The notes: a model not told the origin generated them from the letters alone. DNA of 35,639 nt from Rickettsiales bacterium (GCA_031266915.1 JAISAB010000011.1:1-35639), one strand, 5' to 3'. Positions 14,408 through 21,191 are shown, counted from the first letter of the stretch. Numbers and translations: made by a program.

Positions 14408-15103
14408 ATGAACTATCCGGATAATTTCGAAACACCGGTTTTTCCGGCGGGAAAGCGCATTGCGATTTCCCGCTTTATGGCTATTGGCACGCTGACCGCT
14501 TTCCTGGTCATTGTATTTTTATGCGCGGTGTTGCTATGGTCTTCGCGTTCCGATCGTCTGGTTCCATTTATGATTTCCACGGACAACGCGACCGGCGAAT
14601 GGCGGGCCCTGGGCAAATCGGATGACGGCGCCAGCTATTCCGTGGAATACACGATGCAGGAATCTTTGGCCGGGAATTTCACCAGGGACTGGTTCAGAAT
14701 ATCCCCAACGCCCGTCGTGAATGAAATCGTGTGGCGGCGATGCGACCGCGCCGCGTGCGGGTCGGACGAAGGCCTGATGTTCGGTTCGAAACAATGCGCG
14801 ATTTATTGCAACGCCAGCGACGAAATGTTTTCGCGTTTCTTTTTCGACGTGCTGCCGGGCTATCAGCGGCGCGCCGAATATGGCGATGTCTGGTCCCTTA
14901 ACGATAATGACATGACGATATTGCCGGCGGGGCAAATCGAACCGGCCGGCGGAACCTGGACGGTAAAGTCGACCGTATCATCGGACGCGACGGGGGATTT
15001 TAAAATTGTTGCCTTTGTCACCATCGCGCGCAACAACAGTTTTTATCCGAAAACGCTTGGGTACTATGTGGCGGACTTTAATTCGTACAGGATTGACCAG
15101 TGA
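14408..15103 (+). CDS. VirB8-like inner-membrane protein 1
   Basis: I use ATG 14408 (MNYPDNFETP), six bases after GGAG, not the upstream ATG at 14336, which overlaps the lipoprotein gene. The 231-residue product has a short cytoplasmic N-terminus, one membrane helix (about residues 24-46) and a periplasmic domain. Just after the helix comes LVPFMISTDNATGEW, which matches the typical VirB8 pattern P-Y-V-I-x-V-D-x-x-T-G. The remainder, with YTMQESLAGNFTRDWF, fits an NTF2-like VirB8 fold. Four cysteines in the periplasmic part may form disulphides. VirB8 nucleates type IV secretion machines; whether such a machine exists here cannot be seen. Confidence 0.65.
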   Translation: MNYPDNFETPVFPAGKRIAISRFMAIGTLTAFLVIVFLCAVLLWSSRSDRLVPFMISTDNATGEWRALGKSDDGASYSVEYTMQESLAGNFTRDWFRISPTPVVNEIVWRRCDRAACGSDEGLMFGSKQCAIYCNASDEMFSRFFFDVLPGYQRRAEYGDVWSLNDNDMTILPAGQIEPAGGTWTVKSTVSSDATGDFKIVAFVTIARNNSFYPKTLGYYVADFNSYRIDQ

Positions 15104-15738
15104 GAAAACTGATTATGTTTTTTGCCGGACTTGCATTGCTGTTGCTGACGTTCGCGACGCTGTATTTTTCCGGCGCGCTGTTCGACGCCGGCAACAAACG
15201 ATATATCAGCGCTTTCGTTTTCCAGCCGAATAATCTGTCGGCATACAGGATAGGCCATCCCTTGCCCTTGGACCGGCTGTCTGACAAGTTCGTACGCGAA
15301 AAATTGATTAAAAAATTCGTTGTCGAATATTTTTATGTGACGCCCAATCTGGCGAACATCGAACGGCGCGCCCGCGCCAACAGCGTCATGGCCGCGATGG
15401 CATCGCCGGCCGTGTTCAAAGAATGGATAAAGACCGAGGCCGACGTTATTGAAAAACTGTCTGGAAAAAAAATGATGCGCACGGTCGCCGTCGCCGACGA
15501 GATTATTCAAAAAGGCGATTACTGGGAAGTCTATTACAAATTGAAAACCTGGGACGTACCCAATGATATGGATGCGCAGCCCGTCGTCAGCGACGGCGTC
15601 ATGTATCTGAAACTGTCCTTTGACAAGGGTGTCCGCGACAAAATAAACGGGCAGGATTTCGACGCTCAGAAATATTTGGGCAAAGGCGGAGACCCTGCCG
15701 CGATTTTCAAATTCACAGTAGAAGAAGTGCAAAGATAA
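15100..15738 (+). CDS. VirB8-like inner-membrane protein 2
   Basis: The GTG start at 15100 overlaps the stop of the preceding gene (GTGA), with AGGA upstream. The 212-residue protein has an N-terminal membrane helix (residues 5-26) and a periplasmic domain with KFVREKLIKKFVVEYFYVTPN, an Ala-Asn-Ser-rich helix (RRARANSVMAAMASPAVFKEWI) and strands ending FKFTVEEVQR. The order of elements resembles VirB8/NTF2-like domains, and the coupling to another VirB8-like gene supports this. Sequence similarity is too weak for certainty. It may be a structural partner of protein 1. Confidence 0.55.
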   Translation: MRKLIMFFAGLALLLLTFATLYFSGALFDAGNKRYISAFVFQPNNLSAYRIGHPLPLDRLSDKFVREKLIKKFVVEYFYVTPNLANIERRARANSVMAAMASPAVFKEWIKTEADVIEKLSGKKMMRTVAVADEIIQKGDYWEVYYKLKTWDVPNDMDAQPVVSDGVMYLKLSFDKGVRDKINGQDFDAQKYLGKGGDPAAIFKFTVEEVQR

Positions 15739-16556
15739 TGAACGATAAGAAACGGTTTTCATTAAGAAATATTTTTCGTCACGCTTGCGGTCTGTTTCTT
15801 GTTCCTTGTGTCCTGCTCTGTTTCGGCGCGGCCGGCGTGGCCGATGATTCGTTTCTGTCGGACGATTTCGCAATTGTCGACAGCAGCGATTCGGATATTA
15901 TCGCGAATCCGATTGCAATGGATTCGGACGCGGCGCCCGCGAACGTCGGCGGATTCGACATTGCCGGCGCCATGCTGGGCATGCCGTTCGAAGATGTTCA
16001 GACATTGTTCTTTAAAACAAAATCTCTGTACACTCCGCGAAAAAAAAACAGCATCGTCTACACTATGCACAAGGACTGGAAATACAATCTTGATTACGAA
16101 TGCCGCCAGCGGAAAATCAACGTGCCTGCGGAACTGGAAAAGTGCATTAATACGCTGGCGCGCAGCCGCGGATTGCTGTACGCGTCCGAATTGCACTTGG
16201 AACGCCCCGAGACCAACGAGAAGATAGAGATTTATTTCACCAGCAACGCGACGGACAATGTCGTGTGGCGCGTGACATATAAAAACGACGTGAATGAAGT
16301 CGAAGGCAGCGCGGAAAAATTCGAAAACCAGCGCCAGAAAAAAATCCTGGCGTTCTGGCAGGGCGTCTTGGACAAGTATGCCGCGCCGAATTCTGGGGGC
16401 GACAAATGGCTGTCCACCGGCAACGCGTACGACCCGATGATGACTGCGTATTACGGATCGCTGGATTTGGTGGACATGGGGCGCAACGCCAGCGACGCAG
16501 CCAAGAACGTGAACGATTCGCGCGAAAATTTCCGCGCGAAACCGTATGCGTTTTAA
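15738..16556 (+). CDS. Exported protein of the VirB8-like operon
   Basis: The start overlaps the previous stop (TAATG). The 272-residue protein has a basic N-terminus followed by a hydrophobic segment LFLVPCVLLCFGAAGVAD, a signal peptide cut near residue 35. After an acidic, low-complexity stretch (about residues 36-65) comes a conserved-looking domain: IAGAMLGMPFEDVQTLFFKTK, a cysteine pair (YECRQRKINV...LEKC) and a beta-rich region. The GMxxEDV block recalls small periplasmic domains that begin 'LGMspeev'. No function can be assigned. Translational coupling to both VirB8-like genes suggests a shared envelope complex. Confidence 0.65.
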   Translation: MNDKKRFSLRNIFRHACGLFLVPCVLLCFGAAGVADDSFLSDDFAIVDSSDSDIIANPIAMDSDAAPANVGGFDIAGAMLGMPFEDVQTLFFKTKSLYTPRKKNSIVYTMHKDWKYNLDYECRQRKINVPAELEKCINTLARSRGLLYASELHLERPETNEKIEIYFTSNATDNVVWRVTYKNDVNEVEGSAEKFENQRQKKILAFWQGVLDKYAAPNSGGDKWLSTGNAYDPMMTAYYGSLDLVDMGRNASDAAKNVNDSRENFRAKPYAF

Positions 16557-16592
16557 GGAATCAGTTCAAAGGAATCAGGAATCAGAAATTAT
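16557..16592 (+). repeat. 'ggaatcag' quasi-repeats at the yraN start
   Basis: 'ggaatcagttcaaaggaatcaggaatcagaaatt' has three degenerate copies placed exactly where the yraN start codon and ribosome site would be expected. Confidence 0.7.
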
Positions 16593-16934
16593 CTGAATTC
16601 TTATAAATCGGGATTACTTGCCGAATTCGTGGCCAGATGCTATTTGCGGCTGCATGGATTTCGAATCTTGGAATCCAGGTATATCACAGGACGCCATACG
16701 GGTCGCGCCGAAATCGACATCATCGCACGCCGTGGAAATCTGATTGTATTTTGCGAGGTCAAAAAACGCGCTGACCTGGAAACGGCGTTGGATGCGGTGA
16801 CGCCCGCCCAGGCCCTACGTTTGCGCAAAGCCGCCCAGAATTATATATCCCGGATTTATTGGACCGGCGACGCCCGGTTTGACATAATCGCGGTTTGCAA
16901 TAACAAAGTTTACTGGATTCAGAACGTTATATAA
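16593..16934 (+). CDS. yraN: YraN-family endonuclease-like protein, start uncertain
   Basis: The PD-(D/E)xK core of the UPF0102/YraN family is intact: GRAEIDIIARRGNLIVFCEVK, with catalytic Asp and E-x-K. The family-typical N-terminus 'G..AE..A..YL...G..IL..RY' begins before the first usable GTG (16629): SGLLAEFVARCYLRLHGFRIL reads in frame from about 16605. Between the upstream stop (16554) and that point there is no ATG, GTG or TTG in frame, only CTG at 16593. That segment consists of 'ggaatcag' repeats, so the original start may have been replaced by repeat DNA, with translation initiating at CTG, another non-standard codon, or GTG 16629 with truncation. Confidence 0.75.
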   Translation: MNSYKSGLLAEFVARCYLRLHGFRILESRYITGRHTGRAEIDIIARRGNLIVFCEVKKRADLETALDAVTPAQALRLRKAAQNYISRIYWTGDARFDIIAVCNNKVYWIQNVI

Positions 16935-16939
16935 TTCGG

Positions 16940-16968
16940 TTGAAAACAGATATTTTATCCGTTAAAAT
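16940..16968 (+). promoter_or_regulatory. Promoter of the 47-residue lipoprotein
   Basis: TTGAAA (16940-16945), 17 bases, TAAAAT (16963-16968), 29 bases before the ATG. Confidence 0.7.
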
Positions 16969-16996
16969 ATTTGCGTTTTAAACAAAGGAGAAACTT

Positions 16997-17140
16997 ATGA
17001 AAAAAGTAATGTTGGCATTAGTTGCGCTTGGCATGCTGTCTGCCTGCACAGGTTCTTACAAATCAGGCAACTGCGAATATGATTTCTGGTTCCACAAAGA
17101 TATTTCCATTTCCAAAATCATTGGTTCGTGCGGAAAGTAA
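16997..17140 (+). CDS. Small lipoprotein, 47 residues
   Basis: It begins MKKVMLALVALGMLSACTGS: signal peptide with lipobox LSAC at residues 14-17. The mature part is about 31 residues with two additional cysteines (GNCEYDFWFHKD and the C-terminal GSCGK) that could form one disulphide. The ribosome site AAAGGAG is ideal, and both a promoter and a terminator (17168-17193) bracket the gene, so it is a single-gene transcript. This looks like a small abundant envelope lipoprotein of the entericidin size class, but no homology is claimed. Confidence 0.75.
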   Translation: MKKVMLALVALGMLSACTGSYKSGNCEYDFWFHKDISISKIIGSCGK

Positions 17141-17167
17141 TATAGGTCCGACTGCATACGATTGGAT

Positions 17168-17193
17168 AAAGCCCGCGCGATTGCGCGGGTTTT
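17168..17193 (+). terminator. Terminator after the small lipoprotein
   Basis: AAAGCCCGCGC-gatt-GCGCGGGTTTT: a 7-bp GC stem followed by a U run. Confidence 0.85.
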
Positions 17194-17447
17194 AAAATTC
17201 CCGCTTGGACCACCCACGAAAATCCGGCTGGTTTTCGCGGGGCCCGGTGGCGGGAATCCCTTGTATGTATTATTTTTGGCTCAACTGACAGAAAAATATC
17301 TTTTTCAAACAAATCTTTGCAATAGCTGTGTCATCCCGTGGCTTGACCACGGGATGACACAGCAAGGAATAACGAGTTCTTTGCATGTCAATCGGGCGAA
17401 GATTGAACAAATCTTAAATCCATAAATCTGAAATCTTAAATTCTATG
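17194..17447. repeat. Spacer with two palindromic repeats
   Basis: There is no gene. The first palindrome is 'attcccgc...gcgggaat' (about 17197-17258). The second is a 17-bp perfect inverted repeat, GCTGTGTCATCCCGTGG / CCACGGGATGACACAGC (17325-17341 with 17347-17363). This type is common in Rickettsiales-like genomes and also occurs at 21136-21188. The right end carries 'aatcttaaatccataaatctgaaatcttaaatt' quasi-tandem repeats (17408-17443). Confidence 0.75.
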
Positions 17448-17476
17448 TTGATTTCTGTCTAAACGTTTTGTATACT
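17448..17476 (+). promoter_or_regulatory. Promoter of leader RNA 2
   Basis: TTGATT (17448-17453), 17 bases, TATACT (17471-17476), with a start near 17483, at the same position relative to the first hairpin as in leader 1. Confidence 0.75.
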
Positions 17477-17482
17477 CAATGA

Positions 17483-17765
17483 CGAATCCATAGGGAATGG
17501 GTTCGGGTCCTTCAAAAAGACCATATAATCGGCAGCAATGTAAAAATTGCTGCAATCCCGCACAGCAACAGCGGGCTTTATGCCCGATTTTTGTTGCATC
17601 CCCGCTTGGTCGGGGGGCTGTTGGTTATAAAATAGTCTCGGCTGCGCTTGCGCGGACGAGTCGAAGACCAACGGGGTCATTCGATTATATGATTTTTTGA
17701 ACCTCCCGACCGCCAATTTCCCTTGGCGGTTTTTTGATTCTATACAAAAAAAAGGGAGATATAAG
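17483..17765 (+). ncRNA. Structured 5' leader RNA, copy 2
   Basis: It is homologous to 11998-12284. Hairpin A is GAATCC/GGGTTC (17484-17489 with 17499-17504). Hairpin B is GGTC-CTTCAAAAA-GACC (17506-17522), where GGGC/GCCC of copy 1 has become GGTC/GACC. P1 is CTGTTGGT/ACCAACGG (17618-17625 with 17667-17674), replacing CCGCCGGT/ACCGGCGG. The pseudoknot pairs TTCAAAAA (17511-17518) with TTTTTGAA (17694-17701). The anti-SD strand CTCCC (17703-17707) pairs perfectly with the ribosome site GGGAG (17754-17758) or, overlapping, TCCCG with CGGGG at 17672-17676. The 3' block TGATTTTTTGAAC is identical in both copies. It lies directly upstream of the secreted protein at 17766. Confidence 0.82.
17709..17736 (+). 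terminator. Terminator-like hairpin inside leader 2
   Basis: ACCGCCAA-tttccc-TTGGCGGT followed by TTTTT. It occupies the same position as in leader 1, between the anti-SD strand and the ribosome site. Confidence 0.8.
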
Positions 17766-18278
17766 ATGAAAAAAATCATCGCGGCATTGATGCTGACGCT
17801 GCTTGTCGCAACAGATTTGATGGCCGACACAGCCTATGTTGGTACGGTTGACACTATTTGCTATACAGGCCCATCTTACGGAGATTATCGCGAGCTAAAC
17901 ACTGCGTACGATTATGTGAATATTACCTACACTCGGTCCGATGGAAATCATTTTTTTACCTGCACTATCAATAGCTATGCCTGCAGACCAGACAAAAGCT
18001 ACTCAAGTGATGGCTGCACAGATTGTCCAACGGGCTCGGTTGCCACTCCTACCGGAAAAGGCTATAATTCCACCATCGACCCGATTTGCAGATACTGCAT
18101 TATGGGATATTACCGGGACGTCGTCCTTGGTGCGTGCGTGGCATGTCCGTACGGCGGAACTTCCAGTAATCGTCCGGAAGACAATTCCAACATAATCGCG
18201 TGTTCTCAAGAAGCCGGCACATACACCGACGACACGGGAACCTATGACCTAAGCGGCACATGCAATTACGAAGAATAG
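17766..18278 (+). CDS. Secreted cysteine-rich protein B, 170 residues
   Basis: The ATG at 17766 follows GGGAG by seven bases. The signal peptide MKKIIAALMLTLLVATDLMA is cut before DTAYVG. The mature part has many cysteines, arranged as ACRPDKSYSSDGCTDCPTG, CRYCIMGYY and CVACPYGGTSS, similar to TNFR/EGF-like 'CxxCPxG' modules. The end GTYTDDTGTYDLSGTCNY matches the C-terminal module of protein A (12285). It is most likely an exported disulphide-rich surface protein. Leader RNA 2 ends at its start codon, so the gene appears to be under the same control as protein A. Confidence 0.82.
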   Translation: MKKIIAALMLTLLVATDLMADTAYVGTVDTICYTGPSYGDYRELNTAYDYVNITYTRSDGNHFFTCTINSYACRPDKSYSSDGCTDCPTGSVATPTGKGYNSTIDPICRYCIMGYYRDVVLGACVACPYGGTSSNRPEDNSNIIACSQEAGTYTDDTGTYDLSGTCNYEE

Positions 18279-18321
18279 CAGTTTCCAGTTAACAATTAAC
18301 AGAGCACAGATAGCAGTTAAT

Positions 18322-18588
18322 TAAAGAATAAAGAAAAAAGAATAGAGAATAAATATATGCTCGGTCTAAGTTCCCCTCCCTTGGAAAGGTGGCATGCGTA
18401 GCATGACGGGATGGTTTGAGGCTTCGAGATTAAACTCTTATTCTCTAACCACCTCCCCGTCTGCCTTCGTTCGTCGCCGCCGCCGCGGCGTCCGAACTTC
18501 GGCGCGACGGTACTCCTCCACAGGAGGAGAACTTAGACCGAGCATATATTTATTCTTTATTCTTTATTATTTATTCTTTATTTTATTA
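18322..18588. repeat. MITE-like element with about 50-bp inverted ends
   Basis: The left end 'agaataaa...atatatgctcggtctaagttc' (about 18322-18371) and the right end 'gaacttagaccgagcatatatttattct...' (about 18530-18588) are inverted copies. They enclose about 160 bp with 'cctcccttgg...', 'acctccccgtctgcc' and 'ctcctccacaggaggag' palindromes. There is no transposase. The outer part of the ends is the AGAATAA/TTTATTC heptad repeat. It fills the gap between the secreted protein and the phage cluster. Confidence 0.7.
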
Positions 18589-18835
18589 CCGCGGCTTTAA
18601 TCAGCGTGACGTCTTCCTTGATTCCGTCGATTTTCATTTTCAACTGCCCTATTCCCGATTCCAAAACGGCGGCGCGGTTTTCCAGCGCTGTGATTCGGAC
18701 TTCGTCTTTCTGCACATAGGCCATCGACGAATCCTGGCGCGCGGCCCAGTACACCAGGCCGCCTACGAACATAATTAAAAACCAACTGCCGCGCAGAAAA
18801 TCAATTATTCCTGTTATGCTCTGTTTTTCTATCAT
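18578..18835 (-). CDS. Small membrane/coiled-coil phage protein, 85 residues
   Basis: It has one membrane helix (SWFLIMFVGGLVYWAAR, about residues 17-33) and then a coiled coil with heptad-like spacing (VRITALENRAAVLESGIGQLKMKIDGIKEDV) to the end. The topology resembles small phage holin- or spanin-associated proteins and 'membrane anchor plus coiled coil' proteins often found near portal genes. It is the last gene of the minus-strand phage cluster. The ribosome site is poor, because the upstream spacer is filled with 'ttactaggtacttggtactggg' repeats (18848-18885). The function is unknown. Confidence 0.65.
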   Translation of the reverse strand: MIEKQSITGIIDFLRGSWFLIMFVGGLVYWAARQDSSMAYVQKDEVRITALENRAAVLESGIGQLKMKIDGIKEDVTLIKAAVIK

Positions 18836-18847
18836 GTATTTTATTAA

Positions 18848-18885
18848 TAGTTACTAGGTACTTGGTACTGGGTACTAGTGACTAT
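18848..18885. repeat. 'actaggtacttggtactggg' quasi-tandem tract
   Basis: Degenerate units of about 8 bp (ggtactt, ggtactg, ggtacta) separate two phage genes that would normally be adjacent. Confidence 0.75.
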
Positions 18886-19076
18886 TTTCCCCTTTCTATT
18901 AAAGTTTCTATTTGATGAACCAGGGCGCGCTGGGCCTCCAGCGTGCGCAATTCGGCCTCGGTCGCGGTGGCGCCCAAAAAGCGCTCGATGGTAATTTTGC
19001 GCAGGTGCCGCAGCACGGCCGTGCCCGCGGGCGCCGCGAAGCATCGCGCGAAGTCTTTTTCGATTTCCGTTTTCAT
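18882..19076 (-). CDS. Bbp19-like small phage protein
   Basis: This 64-residue protein has the pattern F-(A)-R-C-F-x-x-P-x-G-x-x-V-L-R-H-L early, and LRTLEAQRALVHQIETLIERG at the end. It matches the small Bbp19-like proteins that accompany portal and terminase genes in T7-like phages of alpha- and betaproteobacteria. The role of that family is unknown; the position suggests a part in head assembly or packaging. The start has AAGGAAC upstream and lies 13 bases after the portal stop. Confidence 0.75.
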   Translation of the reverse strand: MKTEIEKDFARCFAAPAGTAVLRHLRKITIERFLGATATEAELRTLEAQRALVHQIETLIERGK

Positions 19077-19089
19077 TTTCGCGTTCCTT

Positions 19090-20313
19090 TTATAAAATAG
19101 TGTCTTGTTTGGTCATCAATACAATCGGTGCGACGTATTTTAATTCCGCGTCCGAGTGCAGCGAAATCCGCTCAATCAATCCGCGACGCGACAGGATTTG
19201 CAATCCGCGCTCGCACATTGGGCGAATGAATTCGTGCAGCAGCCGGCCGTACGTCGCCCCCAGCACGCGCATCATTTCCGCGTTGCGCGCCAGGACTTCG
19301 GTCGCCGTCATTTCGCGGTCCGATAACAGGCCCAGTCTGTCCGCCAGCAGCGAATGCCTGATTCGGTCGCGCAAATCACCCAGAATAATCTGGGACACGT
19401 CGAAGTCCGCGCCGCTGGACAAAGGCGTCAGGCCGGAACTGCCGACCGCTTTTGGAATAATCGCGCCCGGCGTCAGATTGATGTTGGACAGGTTGATAAC
19501 GCCATCGTCGTCCGCCTGCCAGATGCCGCTGACGGCAATCGTCGCGTTTTTCAATACCAATTCGACGACCTTGTTCGCCGTTTTGATGTCCGGCAAAGCG
19601 CGCAGAATTGGGCCGCGGCCGTATTGTTCGCCGCTGGCGACGGACCAGCGGAAAATAATGTAGGGATTCGTTTCGAATATTCCGGTTGATACGATGTTGT
19701 TCTCGATGTCACCGCCGACATCCAGCCAGGCCGTGAATTCCTGGCCGATCAGGGCCTGGACCAGTTTCAGCGGCGTTTGGGGATTGTTTCGAATCGTATC
19801 GCGCATGTCCACCGGCGGCGTCCATTCGGGATACTTTTCCATAACGTCGGCCGCAGACATTGATGTCGTGTGAAACACTGCGTTCGGCAGAATCGCGATG
19901 TCAGCCATCGGAATCGCAGTGAATGAAAATGCGCTGTCGGAACCGATTGGATTTTCAGACATAAACAGACATGCGGTGCCCAGGATAATCAAATCCAAAT
20001 AGCATTGATGAACGGTCGTGTAAAAATTCGAATCGTTCAGGTGCGCGCGCAAGACCCGGGCCGCGGCGTCCGCGTCCGGCGACAAGTCGCTTTCGCGGAC
20101 CAGTTCCAGCCAGGCCGATTCCGGCGGCGTCAGCAGCGAATAGATGCTGGCGGCCAGATTGTCCGCCGCGTCGCCGGCGGTCGCGTCGAACAGGGTCGCC
20201 GCATCGTCGTCCGCCAGCGGCATGGTATAACGCTGTGCCTGTTCCCATCGGGTTATCCACGGCGCGCGGGCGTCCATGGCGTTTTTATAAAGTTGCAAAA
20301 GTTGTTTGTGCAT
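19090..20313 (-). CDS. Portal (head-tail connector) protein, podovirus type
   Basis: Portal proteins form the dodecameric ring through which DNA enters the head. This one is 407 residues; T7 gp8 and relatives are about 500-560, so it is shortened. It has the family features: an N-terminal WITRWEQAQRYTMP, an ASIYSLLTPPESAWLEL block (about residues 55-69), the RWSVASGEQYGRGP segment (about residues 219-232), and MTATEVLARNAEMMRVLGATYGRLLHEFI (about residues 338-366), a hallmark of T7-type connectors. No stop or frameshift occurs. The start has AAAGGAAC. It is divergent from leader RNA 3. Confidence 0.92.
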   Translation of the reverse strand: MHKQLLQLYKNAMDARAPWITRWEQAQRYTMPLADDDAATLFDATAGDAADNLAASIYSLLTPPESAWLELVRESDLSPDADAAARVLRAHLNDSNFYTTVHQCYLDLIILGTACLFMSENPIGSDSAFSFTAIPMADIAILPNAVFHTTSMSAADVMEKYPEWTPPVDMRDTIRNNPQTPLKLVQALIGQEFTAWLDVGGDIENNIVSTGIFETNPYIIFRWSVASGEQYGRGPILRALPDIKTANKVVELVLKNATIAVSGIWQADDDGVINLSNINLTPGAIIPKAVGSSGLTPLSSGADFDVSQIILGDLRDRIRHSLLADRLGLLSDREMTATEVLARNAEMMRVLGATYGRLLHEFIRPMCERGLQILSRRGLIERISLHSDAELKYVAPIVLMTKQDTIL

Positions 20314-20343
20314 ATATGTTCCTTTTTTTATTTAAAAATCGCC

Positions 20344-20372
20344 TTGCAAAATGCGCGGCGGTCGGATATAAT
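20344..20372 (+). promoter_or_regulatory. Promoter of leader RNA 3
   Basis: TTGCAA (20344-20349), 17 bases, TATAAT (20367-20372). It is identical in both boxes and spacer length to the promoter at 2576-2604, with a start near 20379. Confidence 0.85.
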
Positions 20373-20378
20373 TTCTTT

Positions 20379-20569
20379 GTCGCAGGGTGTTCCTGCGGCG
20401 GGGCGTAGAAACCCTTTCTTTAGCGTCGATAAAGACGAAAAAACTCCAACCGTTGGTTGGAGGACTCCCGAATATATCGAATAGGGCGTGCAATTCTAAA
20501 GATTGTTTCTAACCTCCAACCACCACATTCGTCGGTGGTTTTTTACTTGCCGAAAAATGGAGGTCTTGA
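20379..20569 (+). ncRNA. Structured 5' leader RNA, copy 3 (diverged)
   Basis: The primary sequence is unlike copies 1 and 2, but the order of elements is the same. Hairpin A is CGCAGG-gtgtt-CCTGCG (20381-20397). Hairpin B is a GGG/CCC stem with loop CGTAGAAA (20401-20414), whose TAGAAA (20406-20411) pairs with TTTCTA (20506-20511). The P1-like hairpin CTCCAACC-gtt-GGTTGGAG spans 20444-20462. The anti-SD strand ACCTCC (20512-20517) pairs perfectly with the ribosome site GGAGGT (20559-20564). GGTTGGAGG (20455-20463) can instead pair with CCTCCAACC (20513-20521), breaking both the SD-blocking helix and the terminator stem. This gives two clear, mutually exclusive states. Confidence 0.8.
20518..20545 (+). 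terminator. Terminator-like hairpin inside leader 3
   Basis: AACCACC-(9-base loop)-GGTGGTT followed by a U run (20539-20544). The 5' arm overlaps the strand that can pair with GGTTGGAGG, so an antiterminator form exists. Confidence 0.8.
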
Positions 20570-21103
20570 ATGAAAAAATCAACCATAATAGCTTTACTTG
20601 TCTGGGCGGTTGTATTCCAAGGCGTTTTTGCAGATGTAGTTACAGTTTCAGATATTACCGGAAGTTATGAAACTGATGGTTTTGAGATTTCGACCCCGGA
20701 AACCGACTACGAAAATGGCATATATACGACTTATAATACCGGGGCGCAATACTTGTCCTCTAAATACTATAAAGGTCAGATTGTTGATATTTATACTTAT
20801 TACTTATATGCTGATATAAACGATTATCTTATTCAAAGCGTATGCGCTTCTGGAGGTGGCGATTATGCCGAGTGGAGTTGTGATGTTCCAAGGACTAATC
20901 TTGATAATAATCCTAGTGATGACGAAATATATTGCTATTGCCGTTTGAAGAGAATAAGTGATAATGTTAGCTCTGTCGGTTGGGTCTTCTTCGCGGGCAA
21001 CACGGTCGACTATTGCGCGAGGCTCTGCGCGCATGATTGCGCGTACTACGTCAGCGAGCAGCCCGACTTCGTGTCTGCGTTATTAGCACCATTCGAACCC
21101 TAA
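20570..21103 (+). CDS. Secreted cysteine-rich protein C, 177 residues
   Basis: The signal peptide MKKSTIIALLVWAVVFQGVFA is cut before DVVTVS. The ribosome site GGAGGT lies five bases before the ATG. The mature protein is Tyr-, Asp- and Ser-rich in its first half. The second half carries CYCRLKRIS, GWVFFAGNTVDYCARLCAHDCAYYV and ends SALLAPFEP. The same pattern (CxCR, WV, DC..xC, CA..C, SAL(F/L)A.P) is found in the product at 34920-35417, so these two form one family of exported Cys-rich proteins. It lies on the plus strand between terminase and portal genes and was evidently inserted into the phage cluster together with its leader. Confidence 0.82.
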   Translation: MKKSTIIALLVWAVVFQGVFADVVTVSDITGSYETDGFEISTPETDYENGIYTTYNTGAQYLSSKYYKGQIVDIYTYYLYADINDYLIQSVCASGGGDYAEWSCDVPRTNLDNNPSDDEIYCYCRLKRISDNVSSVGWVFFAGNTVDYCARLCAHDCAYYVSEQPDFVSALLAPFEP

Positions 21104-21132
21104 CTCCTGTATGCATGACGCGCCGTGTGGCC

Positions 21133-21191
21133 GTTACCCCTAGCAGTGTCATCCCGGGGCTTGACCCAGGGATGACACTGCTAGGGGTGAC
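21133..21191. terminator. Long palindromic repeat, bidirectional terminator
   Basis: A perfect 20-bp inverted repeat (21136-21155 with 21169-21188), extendable to 23 pairs with one wobble, around a 13-base loop. It contains the GTCATCCC/GGGATGAC core shared with 17325-17363. It lies between the convergent secreted protein gene and terminase C-part. Confidence 0.8.
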
